NCBI GenBank assembly: GCA_914767715.1
Contig: OU612072.1
Coordinates: forward strand, 1,736,001 to 1,800,000
Source: Membranipora membranacea
Taxonomy: Eukaryota > Bryozoa > Gymnolaemata > Cheilostomatida > Membraniporidae
Length of the DNA: 64,000 nucleotides
Reading direction: 5' to 3'
In this document: positions 1 to 13,600 of the stretch, in pieces
How positions within the stretch are numbered: position 1 is the first letter of the stretch
Layout: the number at the start of each line of letters is the position of its first letter
Made by a program: the position numbers and the translations under genes
The notes under the pieces: generated by a model
The model's database searches: none
What the model saw: the letters and a program-made list of their open reading frames with translations, nothing else
What the model was told of the DNA's origin: nothing

Positions 1-302
1 ACAGAGTACTTGAGATATACTCATTGCTCAGGTTTGAATGAAATGAAAGGTTTTGTGGAATGCAACATGATCACAATCAAATTTTACTATGCCAACAAAG
101 AAAGCCCACAAAATGGTAGGTGTGAAACAAGGATTTGACAGTATGTGATCCTTCTGACGATGGGTTATCTGATAGGGCATCTCCTATATGAGAGCCCTCT
201 GAATGTCACACTAACACATACCATAAACCAAACCATACCATAACATGTATGCGAAATACAAGGACAAATTATAGTACTCTTTGGTATAACTAAGACAACA
301 TA
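1..302. other. No gene seen
   Basis: AT-rich sequence with no convincing exon on either strand. It is probably spacer, or intron of a gene that begins outside the window. Confidence 0.4.
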
Positions 303-637
303 ATGCCTATTATAATAAATCAGCCGTCCCTTCCGCCGTCCCATCAGCCACTACTCACCAACAGTACAACATGTAGACCCGTTATATGTAATGCACCGCT
401 CAGTATGCAGGTGCAAGAATACTGTCAATATTTGAAAGCAACGAACAAAATTGATCACTCCATTTTTGTGCAAACATTAAGACAAATGAAAGCGTCACCA
501 AGCTGAGTGGCGTAAAAAAAAAAGGGAGGAAGAGGATGAGAAACTTAGGTTACAGGTATTGGATGAAGCTTGGTACAAAGAGCATACCTGGGAGAAATTC
601 GGACATGATTTATTCACTATGTCACCTCCCTCTGTAG
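303..637 (+). pseudogene. Frameshifted coding-like block, possible 5' exon of EML
   Basis: An open frame runs from the ATG at 303 to a TGA at 504-506 (67 residues, Gln/Tyr/Lys-rich near its end). From about 502 the adjacent frame takes over with a charged, helix-like stretch (EWRKKKREEEDEK, then LRLQVLDEAWYKEHTWEKF) and stays open past a GTAGGT donor at 638. The two halves read like one protein with a one-base shift at about 500, since no intron fits there. Ending at 637 gives phase 1, which is what the next exon at 1662 needs, so this may be an upstream exon of the EML gene. One phase match in three is expected by chance. I do not recognise the family. A pseudogene, an assembly indel or a real exon are all possible. 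Confidence 0.3.
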
Positions 638-1661
638 GTAGGTGTGGAACGCTGGCATGGCTACTTCCCGCTTCGATCACTAATATGACAATCTAGAGCT
701 AGGCTATAAGGAGGAACCAACCCAATATGTGGTCAATGGCTGTCTAAGATAAATTATAAAAGTCTGATCATTTGGGGTTGCATTATGATCTCCTGCACAG
801 AGCAATATATAGTAATCGTGAGCACCATGTGTGTGTTGGGCAGAATGATTGGGTCGGATGTTTTCTTTCCTTCCCCATGTCCTATACGTGATCACAGTAC
901 ACAGAGTAAGGATCCTTACTCTGTGATGTGATAATGAGATAATGGCTGGAGACAGCAATGATAATATGATATGCACAGGATAATTAATAATCAGTCAGAA
1001 TAATTTCAGTGTGTATAAATCTCAAGCGAGCGCCATCTTCTTTGCTCTGCTCTCTCTATGCACACAATCATAAGGAACTCAGAGTGAATGATTCATGACA
1101 GGTGGGGATTTCTGGTAATAATCTATAAACCTGTACTATCTGTGCCCAAGATCACATTCTCTCATTGCCTAGGTGATGAAGCTGTTATATTTTAGTGGAA
1201 GTTAATGGTTACCACTCTTGATTGCTATGTTGTGGTTTTGTATAGCGGTTTTGCGATAAATCTCATCCTAAATAGTCACTATAACTACAAGCTAGTTGTA
1301 GCACTACTAATGGTAGTAAAACTTAAACTTCAACGAACTTCAGCCCAGTACTGTACTTATACTAATACTGGCTGTTATCAGAAAATTTTGAAACCAGAGT
1401 CATAGCTCAGAATTTATGGGGTTTGGTGCAACTGTGAGTGCTATATTCTCTATTCAACGGTCTGACCTATGGCAGTCTGATTGCTGTGACGAAAGTACCG
1501 GGGGGGGGGGGGGGGTTAACCATCTTCACTGTAACCACCACTAAAAACTTGCTAACCAAACCCCATCTCCCCACCTCTCTGACATAAAATAATTTTTTGC
1601 ACTCAACATAATTACAAAATGAATACATCTTGATTTTAAACCAGATATTTTTTTTTTTCAG
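638..1661. other. Non-coding, probably EML 5' intron or spacer
   Basis: No supported exon. It holds a run of 16 G at about 1500-1515 and ends in a strong polypyrimidine tract and CAG acceptor at 1650-1661. Confidence 0.4.
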
Positions 1662-4600
1662 CGGCTGATAAAACTGGTAAGACTAAAGCACACTGGCCTC
1701 CTCCCCGAAGTGCCCCTCCTGCCTCGTCACGCAGACAGACTCTGGACCCCCGAGCTGTGAGGGGTGATGTGGCTGATAGTAAGCCCAGCAGACGTAGTGC
1801 TATGCCTCCCAGTCTCAGCAAACGATTCACCTCAAGAGAGAGACTACCAGCTAAGTGAGTGTAAATCATGGATTTATTGTCAAATGTTCTCAGGCTAGCT
1901 ACATATACCAGTCGCTAGTTAACACCGGCTTAGTTAGCACCCATGTATTTGTTATTTTGCTAGGCTTGGCCTTGTTATCGATAATAACTGAATGGGACTG
2001 ACGATGCCAGCGATGCCAACTCGCTCTTGTTATTTGCTGTAAATTAAATTTTGATCTCCACAAAGTGAAGTTCAGAGACCCCAGCTTTATGTACACGGCG
2101 CTGTGAATACATTGATTGGAGTGTTGTTGAGTTGATCCTGTTCGGATAATTAGTCACTGGGTTCTGTGTATACATGAACCCCAGACAAATCCCCTTATCA
2201 CTGAACTGTAGAATCTAGGCTAGCTCGATAAAAGGTCCCTTGTTGGATCGATTTTAGCTCGGTGTTGCTACATGATTAATTCTGCCTGCACTAGTATTAG
2301 TGGTATCATGGGCCTTGTTTGCAAATTTAGCCCACAAAATCAATGACTTTGTGACTGTATGTTCTAAAGTTGATGGTTGGAGAGATAGCGTTTGATATAA
2401 TTCAGCATTTGCGCTTGACTGTGAGTTGATATTTCTGCAAAATCTCTGAACACGAACACGCCATCTTGTAACGGCAAGCCAACAGCATCTGGTTTACAAA
2501 TATTTTTTTGGAACTCATCAGTCGTGCTCTGATTGTACACTGTCCCTAAACTACAACCTCTCTATTTTCTTTCCTCTGTTTGACCGAGTTTGACTTATTT
2601 TACCTCCACTTATAGAGAGAAGGATGAGCCAGGTACCTACAGAATGTACATAGCTGGCAGACCGATATCATTCAGACTACCAGAGGGGTATGAGCAGCCA
2701 GCTAATCCTGACCCTGCTCCAGCACCTAAAGCTAAACTACAACTAGACTGGGTGTATCCTTTATTGCTCACCAAACTGGGCTCAAATAATGAATCGTTCA
2801 GAGATAATGCTTGCTGGCTTAGCACGATGATGACAGAAAAGTTTTTCCTATCCCACGTCACCTTATTGTGTGCAGCGCAATAACCTCCGTCATGTGAAAA
2901 TTGGTCCATTATTTTGGAGCATGCACGGAATTCAGTTGATATGTCAGCCGTGGGTAGCAGGCATTTCTTTCTTACAGTAACAACAGGGTACCATCATAAT
3001 TCATCCTCCCAGAACCAAATACTTTTCATACTGATCTTAATTATAGAAGCTCAGACTCGGAGCTAAAAAGTAAGCTGTTAATGTCTTAGCATTCAAATGA
3101 TTATCAGCTTCTGTAGATTATAATCAGGGCTAAATACTCTGCCGTTTGTGACAACATGACTATAAAATGCCGGTACTCAACTTGGTGAATCATGTTTGTC
3201 AAGTAGAGCATGTTTTAGCGGTAAAATTTGAACCTTGGTCAATGAGCTACGCTACACTAGAGGGAGAGCGTTAACCCTGACTGAGCATTAGGAATTCGTG
3301 GGCTGTGTAATCACTCATAGGAATGATGGGATGGGTAGAAATTATAAAGGAATGCAAGTTTGTATATTCTACCAAACAATCTATTAGCCATGTATGTGTA
3401 ACCTGAGGTAATTCTCATACATCGTAGCAGCTGTTTAAAAATTACTCATGACTAAGTAGATTACTCACTGGTTGAGTTTCTCTAAAATATCACTGTAGAT
3501 GAAAAGTACATGGAAGGGAAGAGTCTTATTATCTAATTCCAATGCAGTGCATAGTTTTGGATGGTTGATAAAGCAAAAATACTGTGACTTGTCTTTTCCC
3601 CACAAAACAAACTTACGGCAGCCTGAACATGGCTGAGATACCATGAGATCTCGGAGGCTAGGTATAGGCTCTTTTAGCACAAATTGGCTCCCTAAGTTGG
3701 TGAGATAGAAGCAGAGAAGGAGGTCACCTATTATCGCTTCCTAAGTCATCTATCAGTACTGAATTGGTCTATGGGTGTTTTTTGACACAGTAATATCATG
3801 CTTTGTGATAAGACGATGTCACTAATGTGTACACAAAGGCTAACCTATTACAAAAGTGTGACTAAATCTTCCTTATCCTCTCAATGAGTCAACATTACTC
3901 AATCAAGATAGCCAGTTAAAGTCTGATCCACCGTGTGAGTGCAGGGCCGGCCCTGTCACACACAGTGCAGGGGCGGTAACATACAGTTATATGTGAGATG
4001 GCTATCTATCCTTGTCACAGTCAAGGATCAACTTAGTAATGTAGTTAGTTAGGGGATTGGTATTTCCTGTCGGTAAGCTCAGGACAGAATTAGTTAGTGA
4101 CTTAGTCAATGTGCATCCTCTCATAACTAATGATTGAATATTTATCTGTTAATGAATATTCATGACCAGAACCAAAGCTACCAAATCGCCAGAAGCATTT
4201 GGAAAAGAAACATGGATACATGTTGAATAGATTGTCACAAAAATATTGATAGCCAATGTACAGTAATAACCAATAATACAGTTATGAAATTTGCCCAGTA
4301 TTACAGTAGTATTGTATTTCCTTGACTACATGCCCTCTCACAGATATGGATATCGAGGTAGAGATTGTCGTAATAACATCCTACTGCTGGGTAATGGAGA
4401 GATTGTATACTTCACTGCCGCTGTATGTGTCGTATATAATCCCGACACTAATACACAGAGACACTATGTCGAACACACTGATGATGTCAAATCTATCGCC
4501 TTACATCCTGATGGTGTCACTGTTGCCTCTGGACAAGTAGCAGGGCATGGCAAAACTGGCAGGGTAATATTACTCCCCCTGTTCTTGTATGGCTATATGT

Positions 4601-7600
4601 TTATAGCACAGACCTAGTATGGGGCATGTTTACATACATAATAGTTGTCCACTCACTATATTTCATCACAGGCCGATCAGCTTTAGTATCAGTTTGACAA
4701 AGTTGTGATCAGCCAATCAAAAATGGTCTAAGTGCTGAAATATTGGTGAGCCCAACAATTTGGAAAACCCAATATGTGAACATGCCCTATTCATGGCTGT
4801 ATACCTCATTTTCTGGGACCCACTTCTGTTGTTAATTATTTCACACATATATGTGCCTCAGACAAGCTACTAAGGGAAGCCCCCTCGGGATTGTGATATT
4901 ATGGCTACAAATCGAATTTGCGGCAAGATCGAGGGTATCAGGTTTACTTAATGCCTCATCGCAGAGTACTTTTCCAATTATAATACCGCACATCATATAT
5001 ATTCTACATTTCGACCTTGGTGGTAGTTTACCGTGTTTTTTTGCAGTGCTGATTATTAACTGATATCCATTTGCTGTCATTCGCTCTGCCGCATTACCAA
5101 CCATCAACGTCGCTTTGGTTAAAGGGAGTTGTTTAAAAATGCAGATACCATCACTGTCAGCGCAATTATCTGGACGGTTGTGTACAAAGATTCTGGCGTG
5201 ATTTACCATCAGGAGAAATCATTGTCCACTCTAGCTGCAATATCCTTTAACTCCACCTGACCTCTGACCTATGTGTAGTATATCATGGCGACCTCTGACC
5301 TATGTGTAGTATATCATGGCGATGCTAGGTTTATTGAATACCCATGTTATAACTGTATTGGTGTAATGTTTTCTGTCCTGTCTCTAGGCAACTAAGTCCG
5401 GATCCAAGTCTGCCCCTCCAGATCCAAAACTTCTGGTGAGATGATTATTCATATCCTCTACTGTATATATGACGACAAAGTCTCTGACTCCATGCTGTGT
5501 ATCTGTATGTCGTACTAAGGCGGAGCATTTTTAAAATTTTTGTGCAACTGTTTGGTACCAGACATCTTGTCCTGCAAAATAATGGTGAAACAAACACTGC
5601 TTTGGTGAGCCGTCATGTTCCAGAGGTTGGGTCGTGACCTCTCCCGCCATACACGCTTTTGCACCACTGTAACGACCATGGTTAGTCTGATGAGCATTAT
5701 TGCCATGCTGGCTCATATTAAATCCTCAATGCGATACCACTATTAACCATTCAGACTCACAGCATGAGCTTATGACCACCATGATCACATTCCCTCACCG
5801 CATACTGACCATGTGTTATGATGTATAATATAGCCTCATGTACGTATCTGGAACTCTTCGACCCTGGAGACCCTGAAGGTTATCGGAGCCGGAGTGTTTG
5901 ATCGCGCTGTGGCCTGTCTGAGCTTCAGTAAGGTAGATAACGGAGCACTGCTCTGTGCTGTAGATGATCACAATGATCATATGATGAGTATATGGGAGTG
6001 GAGTAAGGGAGCGCGCGGTAATAAGGTCGCTGAGATGAAGGTTAGTCAAACTCTTTCTGTATAGTGTCGATGTAAAAAGTAAGCGTAAAGTAAGCAAGTA
6101 AACATGGGATCAAAGTGAGCAATCCTGCTCATAATTATTGAACCCACAGAGATAGTAAAGGAAAGTTTTCTGTTGTTATTAAAACCAAAACAGTCAGAAT
6201 TTTAATTCCAGCAACATTTTTCCCTACATTTAGGGAAAAATTACCGGCAAGTTGAGCTCTCTGGAAAATGAGTCATTACAAAAGGAAATGTAACACTGAA
6301 GCTGTATGATGGATCAGCATTCGCAACCACCAGACAAGTAATGTTCGTTTGTGATTGTTGTAGACATCTAAGGACGCTGTCTTCCAGGCAGAATTCCACC
6401 CAACTGAAGCTAACTCTCTGGTATGCTGTGGTAAGAACCAGCTGTCATTCTGGACTCAGGATGGTAAAATCCTCACCAAGAAGATGGCTCTCTTCGAGGT
6501 AAGCACAAACCTTTGGTTCATTTTCATGTAACATATCTCATAATTTGTGAAAACCAAAAATATTCTTACCCTTGAATTAAACCCGGAATACAAGCAGTTG
6601 TCCTGCCTGCTTATTCTACCATTTGTGCAAAAATAAATGTCTGGCAGGACATAATATGATGTCACACTCCTGTGGAAATTCTCTGTGAGAAAAAGATCTT
6701 TGCAGCATAGCACCAGTGCCATAAGTTATATCTTTTGTCATCTGAAGCTTTCTTCTTCTTCTTATTTTGGACTGGTCAAGTTTTCAGTTTAGGACCTCGC
6801 AAGGAATTATTTGCAGATAACCTGCATTTATTGTCCGCAAAACAATATTTTAATGAAATTTAATTGTTTTGTTTGTTGTAGAAACACGACAAGCCTAAGT
6901 TTGTGACCTGTTTCACATTCACTGCTGAGGGTAGTGTAGTTACTGGTGATAGTAACGGTAATCTCTTTATATGGAACAAAGGTTAGTTATTCCTCTGTAC
7001 CGCTTCACTCTGTTTTATCTATGAAATTAACTACTATGACTTTACAGAGTAAACGTATGAGGGAGTTTCTTTACAAAAAAACAAGTGTTCTATAATTTGG
7101 CTTAACACTAGACACGCTGTCAAATATTTTGTGAGTCAATATTTACCGCTTTAGTTATCTTAGGAGTTATTTACTCTCTGAACATGATGGTCAATGAGAG
7201 GACAACTCCAAAGTATTATAAGCTGTCAAAGATTGAATCAAAGAATAGGCTCCTAATATGTAGCCAATGAGTTGCCTCTGATTTGTCGGGGTTGAGCCAA
7301 CAGATTGGACAATTGTGTGTGGCTGTGTGATATTAATCATTCGAATATCGAAAACACTACCATGGTTGAAGTTTGAAATCTTTAACATATTATTACTTAT
7401 CACTCTTATCAAAATTCCTCCCTTACCTTTGCCTAACTTCCTATTGATTACCCTGTTGAATTGTGTGGTTGTTGTTCAAAGGAAGTAACAAGATTGGAGG
7501 TGCTATCACCGGAGCACATGAAGGTGTCATATTCAGTGTCACTGTGCTAGAGAATGGCTCTCTTATGTCTGGAGGTGGTAAAGATCGACTCATCAAAACC

Positions 7601-10600
7601 TGGGACCTCAAAGAGAAGACTGAGACTAGCAGCATGGAGGTGAGTCATAATATATGTGACTAACATAATCCCAGGTGCATTTTTGCAATGGTCCAAATGG
7701 CTAAAATTAATTCAAGTTAACATTTACCGTCTAGCTTACATAGACATACATTACATAGAATCTCACCTCAGCTAGCTAAACTTTACAGATAGTAAACATA
7801 AAGTCTCTCCAAAGTTAGCTCAACTAAACTCAAGCTAACATTTGCGTTATGAAATCATCATTTCTATTCAGGTGTGTACTATAAAACCTTGGATATAATT
7901 TACATATCATGTCTCTCTGACTACTTGTTATAGATCGATGAGGCTCACGGTCCTTGTAGAGCCGTAGTTCAGTCGGGAGAGAATTACATTGTAGGAACAA
8001 CTAAGAACTCTATAATATGTGGAGCTGATATGTCCAGTCCTAATGTCATCACACAGGTTAGTAAAGCTTATCATTCTGGTCAGTACAAACAGCACAAAGC
8101 TGAGCAAGAGCACAATGCTGCTTTACATTGTTGCCTTAAATGGTGAGGTTTAAAAAAGAGATTTTACTTAGGCCTAAAGTAATTTGTACGAGACGTTTGA
8201 GCACTGTCACTTACAGACATATGGTCCTACCATAGACTTAATAATAAACCTAGACAGGACACTATATGGAACATTAGCATTGAGGCACTGAGGCATTTAA
8301 TTGTGGGCGACGTAACGACATTGGAAGGTGTAGAAGCAATGATACTTTCATTGGTTTACTGTCCACAATCCAGGATTTTTGTCATTAACTAGATCAATTT
8401 TGATCGGATTTAAAGTTTGAAAATTACAATAGATTTACCAGCTTGTCCTCAACAGTTTGATACTAATTTTCTGATCGTAAAGCAATTTTCAAATTCAAAA
8501 TCTGGTCAAAATTGATCGAGTTATGAAGAAAAAACCTGGATTATGGACAGCAAATCAACGATAGCAACTTCTACACCTTCCAATGACGTTACGTCGCCCC
8601 ACACTTAGAGGGCAACCAAGGTTTCAAACAACTTCTCATTGATGGCCATTGATTAATAGCAGATCGCACCTTCTGCATGGGGAAAAAGACGAAATATAAT
8701 TCGGATGATTATTCAGCCAGAATTCTTGTGAAACATTTCTTCCATCAGGTACTCAAACTCAGCTAAAAGAGAATACCACATAGCAGTTTCCTGTTCCTGT
8801 TATTATTTAGCCTGTGCTCTATAATTATTACAGCAAAGTCTTCGAACCTGCCCTAAACTGAAGTGTTACCCAGCTTAGAGTCAGCAACTACTTTGAGTTT
8901 CGCATCGCGTAATGCACAAAGCTGATGCTGCCCAGCACATTATTTGCTACCCATTAATGCATTGCTGCGAAACCTTGGTTGCCCTTTAAAGGGCAACCAA
9001 GGTTTCGCAGCAATGCATTAATGGGTAGTAAATAATGTGCTAGTCAGCATCAGCTTTGTGCATTACGCGATGCAAAACTCAAACTAGTTGCTGACTCTAA
9101 GCTGGGTAACACTTCGGTTTAGGGGAGGTTCCAAGACATTGCTGTAATGATGATGGAGCACAGGCTAAATAATAACAGGAACAGGAAACTGCTATGTGGT
9201 ATTCTCTTTTAGCTGAGTTTGAGTGCCTGATGGAAGAAATGTTTCACAAGAATTCTGGCTGAATAATCATCCTAATTAGATTTTGTCTTTTTCCCTCCGC
9301 AGAAGGTGCAATCTGCTATTAATCAATGAGGTCCAATGAGAAGTTGTTTGAAACCCTGGTTGCCCTTTAAGTGCCTCACTTCAGCTGTATATAGTGTCCT
9401 GGCTAGGTTTATTACTGTCGTCTATGGGTCCTACTCAAACCTCCTTGATATTAACATGTCATGTTCCTCCATATCTAACCTAATCTGAACCAAGCTGTTA
9501 TTGAGTAAACATGAGACATGTTTACTCAAGGATTTCAAGAATCTTGAAATCCTTGGTTTACTGTGGAGAAAAATTTCTTGTTTTCCAAAATATTTAATAT
9601 TTCTATGCATGAGCGAACATTCGAGTGGTTAATATGACATCATGATATATTACAGGGTCACTACGGGGAGACATGGGGACTCTGTGAACAAAAGGCAGAG
9701 AATCAATTTATCACATGTGCTTATGATAACCATGTTAGGATGTGGGACGCTGCTGAACACAAAGCATTGTGGGATATCGAGCTGGAGGTAAGTTATAGCT
9801 TGTTTGCTGATTAGTTGTGGTTGAGGCTCGCGACTTAAATTTTGTGCATTTACCAGGCTTTTACTTATTTACACGTTTGTAACGGTATGTGAAAATAACA
9901 TTCCATTGATTGGTACGTAACTCACATAATATAACACCTAGTACGAAAATCAATCTGATGTAACAGCTTCTAAACGTTGGTTTTATGTCATTCAATCTAG
10001 TAGGCTTTTAATTTCTGTGCTTCATTCCTATCCTGACGTAAATTTGTTTCATCTCTCTTCACCTGTAGGAACCTGTACACTGCGTAGCTCTGAACCAGTC
10101 AGGAGATAAGATAGCTGTAGGATCTCGTACTCCTAACTTCTACATCTATAACACAGCAGACCAACAGCAGGTTAACAGTGGATCATGTGGGTCTGAGCAG
10201 ATAGAGTGTGCTGAGTTCTCTCCTGGTAAGACTCTATTAGTATAAATCATTTTCAAACACTATATGGAATATATAAGATCATATATATCTAGGTCCATGT
10301 AATATATATAAGACCATATGATATATATAAGACCATATAATATACATAAGACCATATAATATACATAAGACCATATGATATATATAAGACCATATAATAT
10401 ATATAAGACCATATAATATATATAAGACCATATAATATATATAAGTCCCTATAATATACATAAGACCATATAATATACATAAGACCATATAATATACATA
10501 AGACCATATGATATATATAAGACCATATAATATATATAAGACCATATAATATATATAAGACCATATAATATATACTGGACCGTATCATTTTTTTTTTCTG

Positions 10601-13600
10601 TGATAGCTCATGTTTTTCTCTTACCGATGAAGGATTTTTCCCAGGATTTTCACGTCCTTCATTTTCAATTCACTCACACTCAAATCAGAATTAAAAAAAT
10701 TTATCATTGAAACTTTGAAGAAATGAAGTTAGTGCGCTTGGTTGACTCAAATCAATATAGCATTTCATTACCTCTCTTTATTGAACCCATCCATACCATC
10801 TAACAAGTGATATGTTTTTCTTGAATTATCGTTATCGAGTGGGCTGTTGTGCAAATCCAGCGATGATTTCTTATTTTAGATGGAAGCCATGTTGCCTTTG
10901 GATCCAGAGATAACAGTATATACGTATATAAGATGGATGGCGCTGTGCTGACCTGTCTAGGTGAGTAGCCAGTGTAATTGATCGGTTAAAGTGTTTTATT
11001 ATTCAGCTGACTTTTTTGAATTGTCAGGTATGTATCATTAGCGTAAGAAACTTTTCAGTGGAGGGGAAGATAAGAGATCATCTCTCAGTGATTAATGTGA
11101 CCTGCTACCAGGGAGTTATGTCCCAAACTTGCGTCTGCTACTGGCGGGGGAGTTTGATGAAAGCTCCCTGCTCCTGATACATGATCTGTCCTAATTCGGA
11201 GTTGCTCCCCCTCTGATATCAGCCTGTTCATTATTAGTGGTAATATTGGTGACACTTTATTTGTAGGTAAATGTTCAGGACATACTAGTTTCATCACACA
11301 CATAGATTGGTCTACAGACAGTAGCTATCTAAGAAGTAACTCTGGAGATTATGAGCTTCTCTACTGGGAGGTGCCTTCATGTAAACAGCACACTGATGTA
11401 AGTACTCTCATATACATACACTGATATAAGTACAGCTATCACAGTGTACCGACTTAATTCAGACTTTATAATCCAGAACTCCTGTTAATTCTGACTTGGA
11501 ATATCAGCCCTAACCATAGAGGGGATAACTCTATGGCCCTAACAGCATAAACTCAATTTATTCACGTGCCATTAATCCACACTTTGCTTAATCAGGACAG
11601 CATCCGGTGGTCCCCAGGGGTTTGAATTGAGTGAAATGCACCGTATTTACATGTATAATAGCAAGGAGTAACCCTGTTACTCCTTGGTAATAGTCAAACA
11701 TACATGTTGTATGTGCATTTGTGAGTTGTACGAGATTAAAACTATATGAATTTCAACTCCACACAAGTCCATACTCAAACTTTTGGGATGACTTCTGTAA
11801 AATAAACTTATTAGCAATAGTAACAAGCCAGATGCTTTTGTTTACAGCACATGAAAAAGCTCATGTATCATCTTGCTTAATGATTTGATTTTACATTCCT
11901 TTTGTAGTCATCGGTTGGTATTTACACTCATAATATTAATTTGATTGTATATATTTCACTCGTAGCTAAATATATTAGTTCTTCCTGGCATTTCACAGAG
12001 CGCAGATCTCTGATTTCCCTAGTTAGTTATCGCCAGATTGCAGATTGATCTCCTTGCTTCATTGGTCTGACAAGATTGTGACATCCTATGTCCATAAAAA
12101 TTGGCCACATGAACAAAGTGAGAGACAGCACCATCCCCTCCTCCGCTTTTTTCGCATCAAATTTCTGATTTCTGTCTTGTTTCCTTCAAATCGTAAATGA
12201 ATAAGATTTACTAACTTATTGTGTATTGTGTGTATATGTGAAACGCATTCTCCTCACTGTCAAAGCTTCATCACTCACACCTTATACTTATCGCTGTGTG
12301 TATGTGTGTGCTGAGATTGTTACTGACTAGACCACCTGAATGTCAGATTGATCTACTACTACAAGTGATTATAATTTGCATGTCCTCCATCACAGCCAGC
12401 ATATCAGTTAGTCCTAATGTATAATCATTTCTGTCATTGTTTGTGTGTGATGACCTGTAACTCATCTTATGCTTATCTGAGTATAAACTGTCTGTTGTGA
12501 ACTTAACGATGTCATCGAGCACCACAAGCCTCTCGATTGTCTTTGACATGGAGTGAATATTGCCTTTGGCAATGATATTTTGGTCAGAATGATGTTCTTT
12601 AACCGTAAGTTTGTGATATTTCAGGGAGAATCAATCAGGGATCTGGAGTTTGTTACACAGAACTGTGTCCTCTCCCTAAACACCATCGGTGAGTTAAACA
12701 AACATTATAACCATATAAGTGGGTACATAATCATCAGTCGCTAACTCGCCTTCAGTCCCCCTAACTCGCCTTCAGTCCCCCTAACTAGCCTTCAGTCCCC
12801 CTAACTAGCCCTCAGTCGCTAACTAGCCCTCAGTCCCCCAAGCTTAGCCTTCAGTCACACAATCTTAGCCTTCAATCACACAAGCTTAGCCTTCAGTCCC
12901 TCACTAGCCCTCAGTCACACAATCTTAGCCTCAGTCCCTAACTAGCCCTCAGTCGCTAACTAGCCCTCAGTCCCCCTAACTAGCCTTCAGTCCCTAACTA
13001 GCCCTCAGTCGCTAACTAGCCCTCAGTCCCCCAAGCTTAGCCTCAGTCACACAATCTTAGTCTCCCCTTGACTGACGATATACGTTTGTTGGAAATATGT
13101 CAGTAAAATTTTTGTTAATTGCAATCAATTTGATGGTAAGACCTCTTTCTCAACTCTCACCTACATTAGTTATAATGTACAGTGGTATGGTTTTGTTGAC
13201 AAGCGGTTTACTCTTACAGGTATTTGGCCTTCTGGAGCTGATGGTACTGATGTTAATGGCTGCTGTATGAATGCTGGTCAGAGTCTGGTGGCCAGTGCTG
13301 ATGACTTTGGAAAGGTTAACCTGTATGCCTATCCTAGCCGCACACCACAAGTATGTATACATTTTTGTTACAGCCTACTGAATCATCTCATAGATATGAT
13401 GTAAATTATAAAGATGTCCAAGGTTAAACCGTAATGAAAATTTTTACTCCCACTCTGTCACCAAGACTCTCATAATCTGACTATTGTTGACGCCGAGTAA
13501 ATGTTCTGATGGTGGCCCTTTGTTAGACTGGTCTCACTGAACCGGAGTGGATGGAACTAGAGACCCCACCCCTCCCCCCTGAGTCATCAATGTAATCCAA

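Noticed and set aside
10279-10588. Two overlapping minus-strand proteins of MVLYILYG repeats
   Set aside because: They are translations of the 19-bp AT-rich minisatellite, open in more than one frame only because the unit lacks stops.
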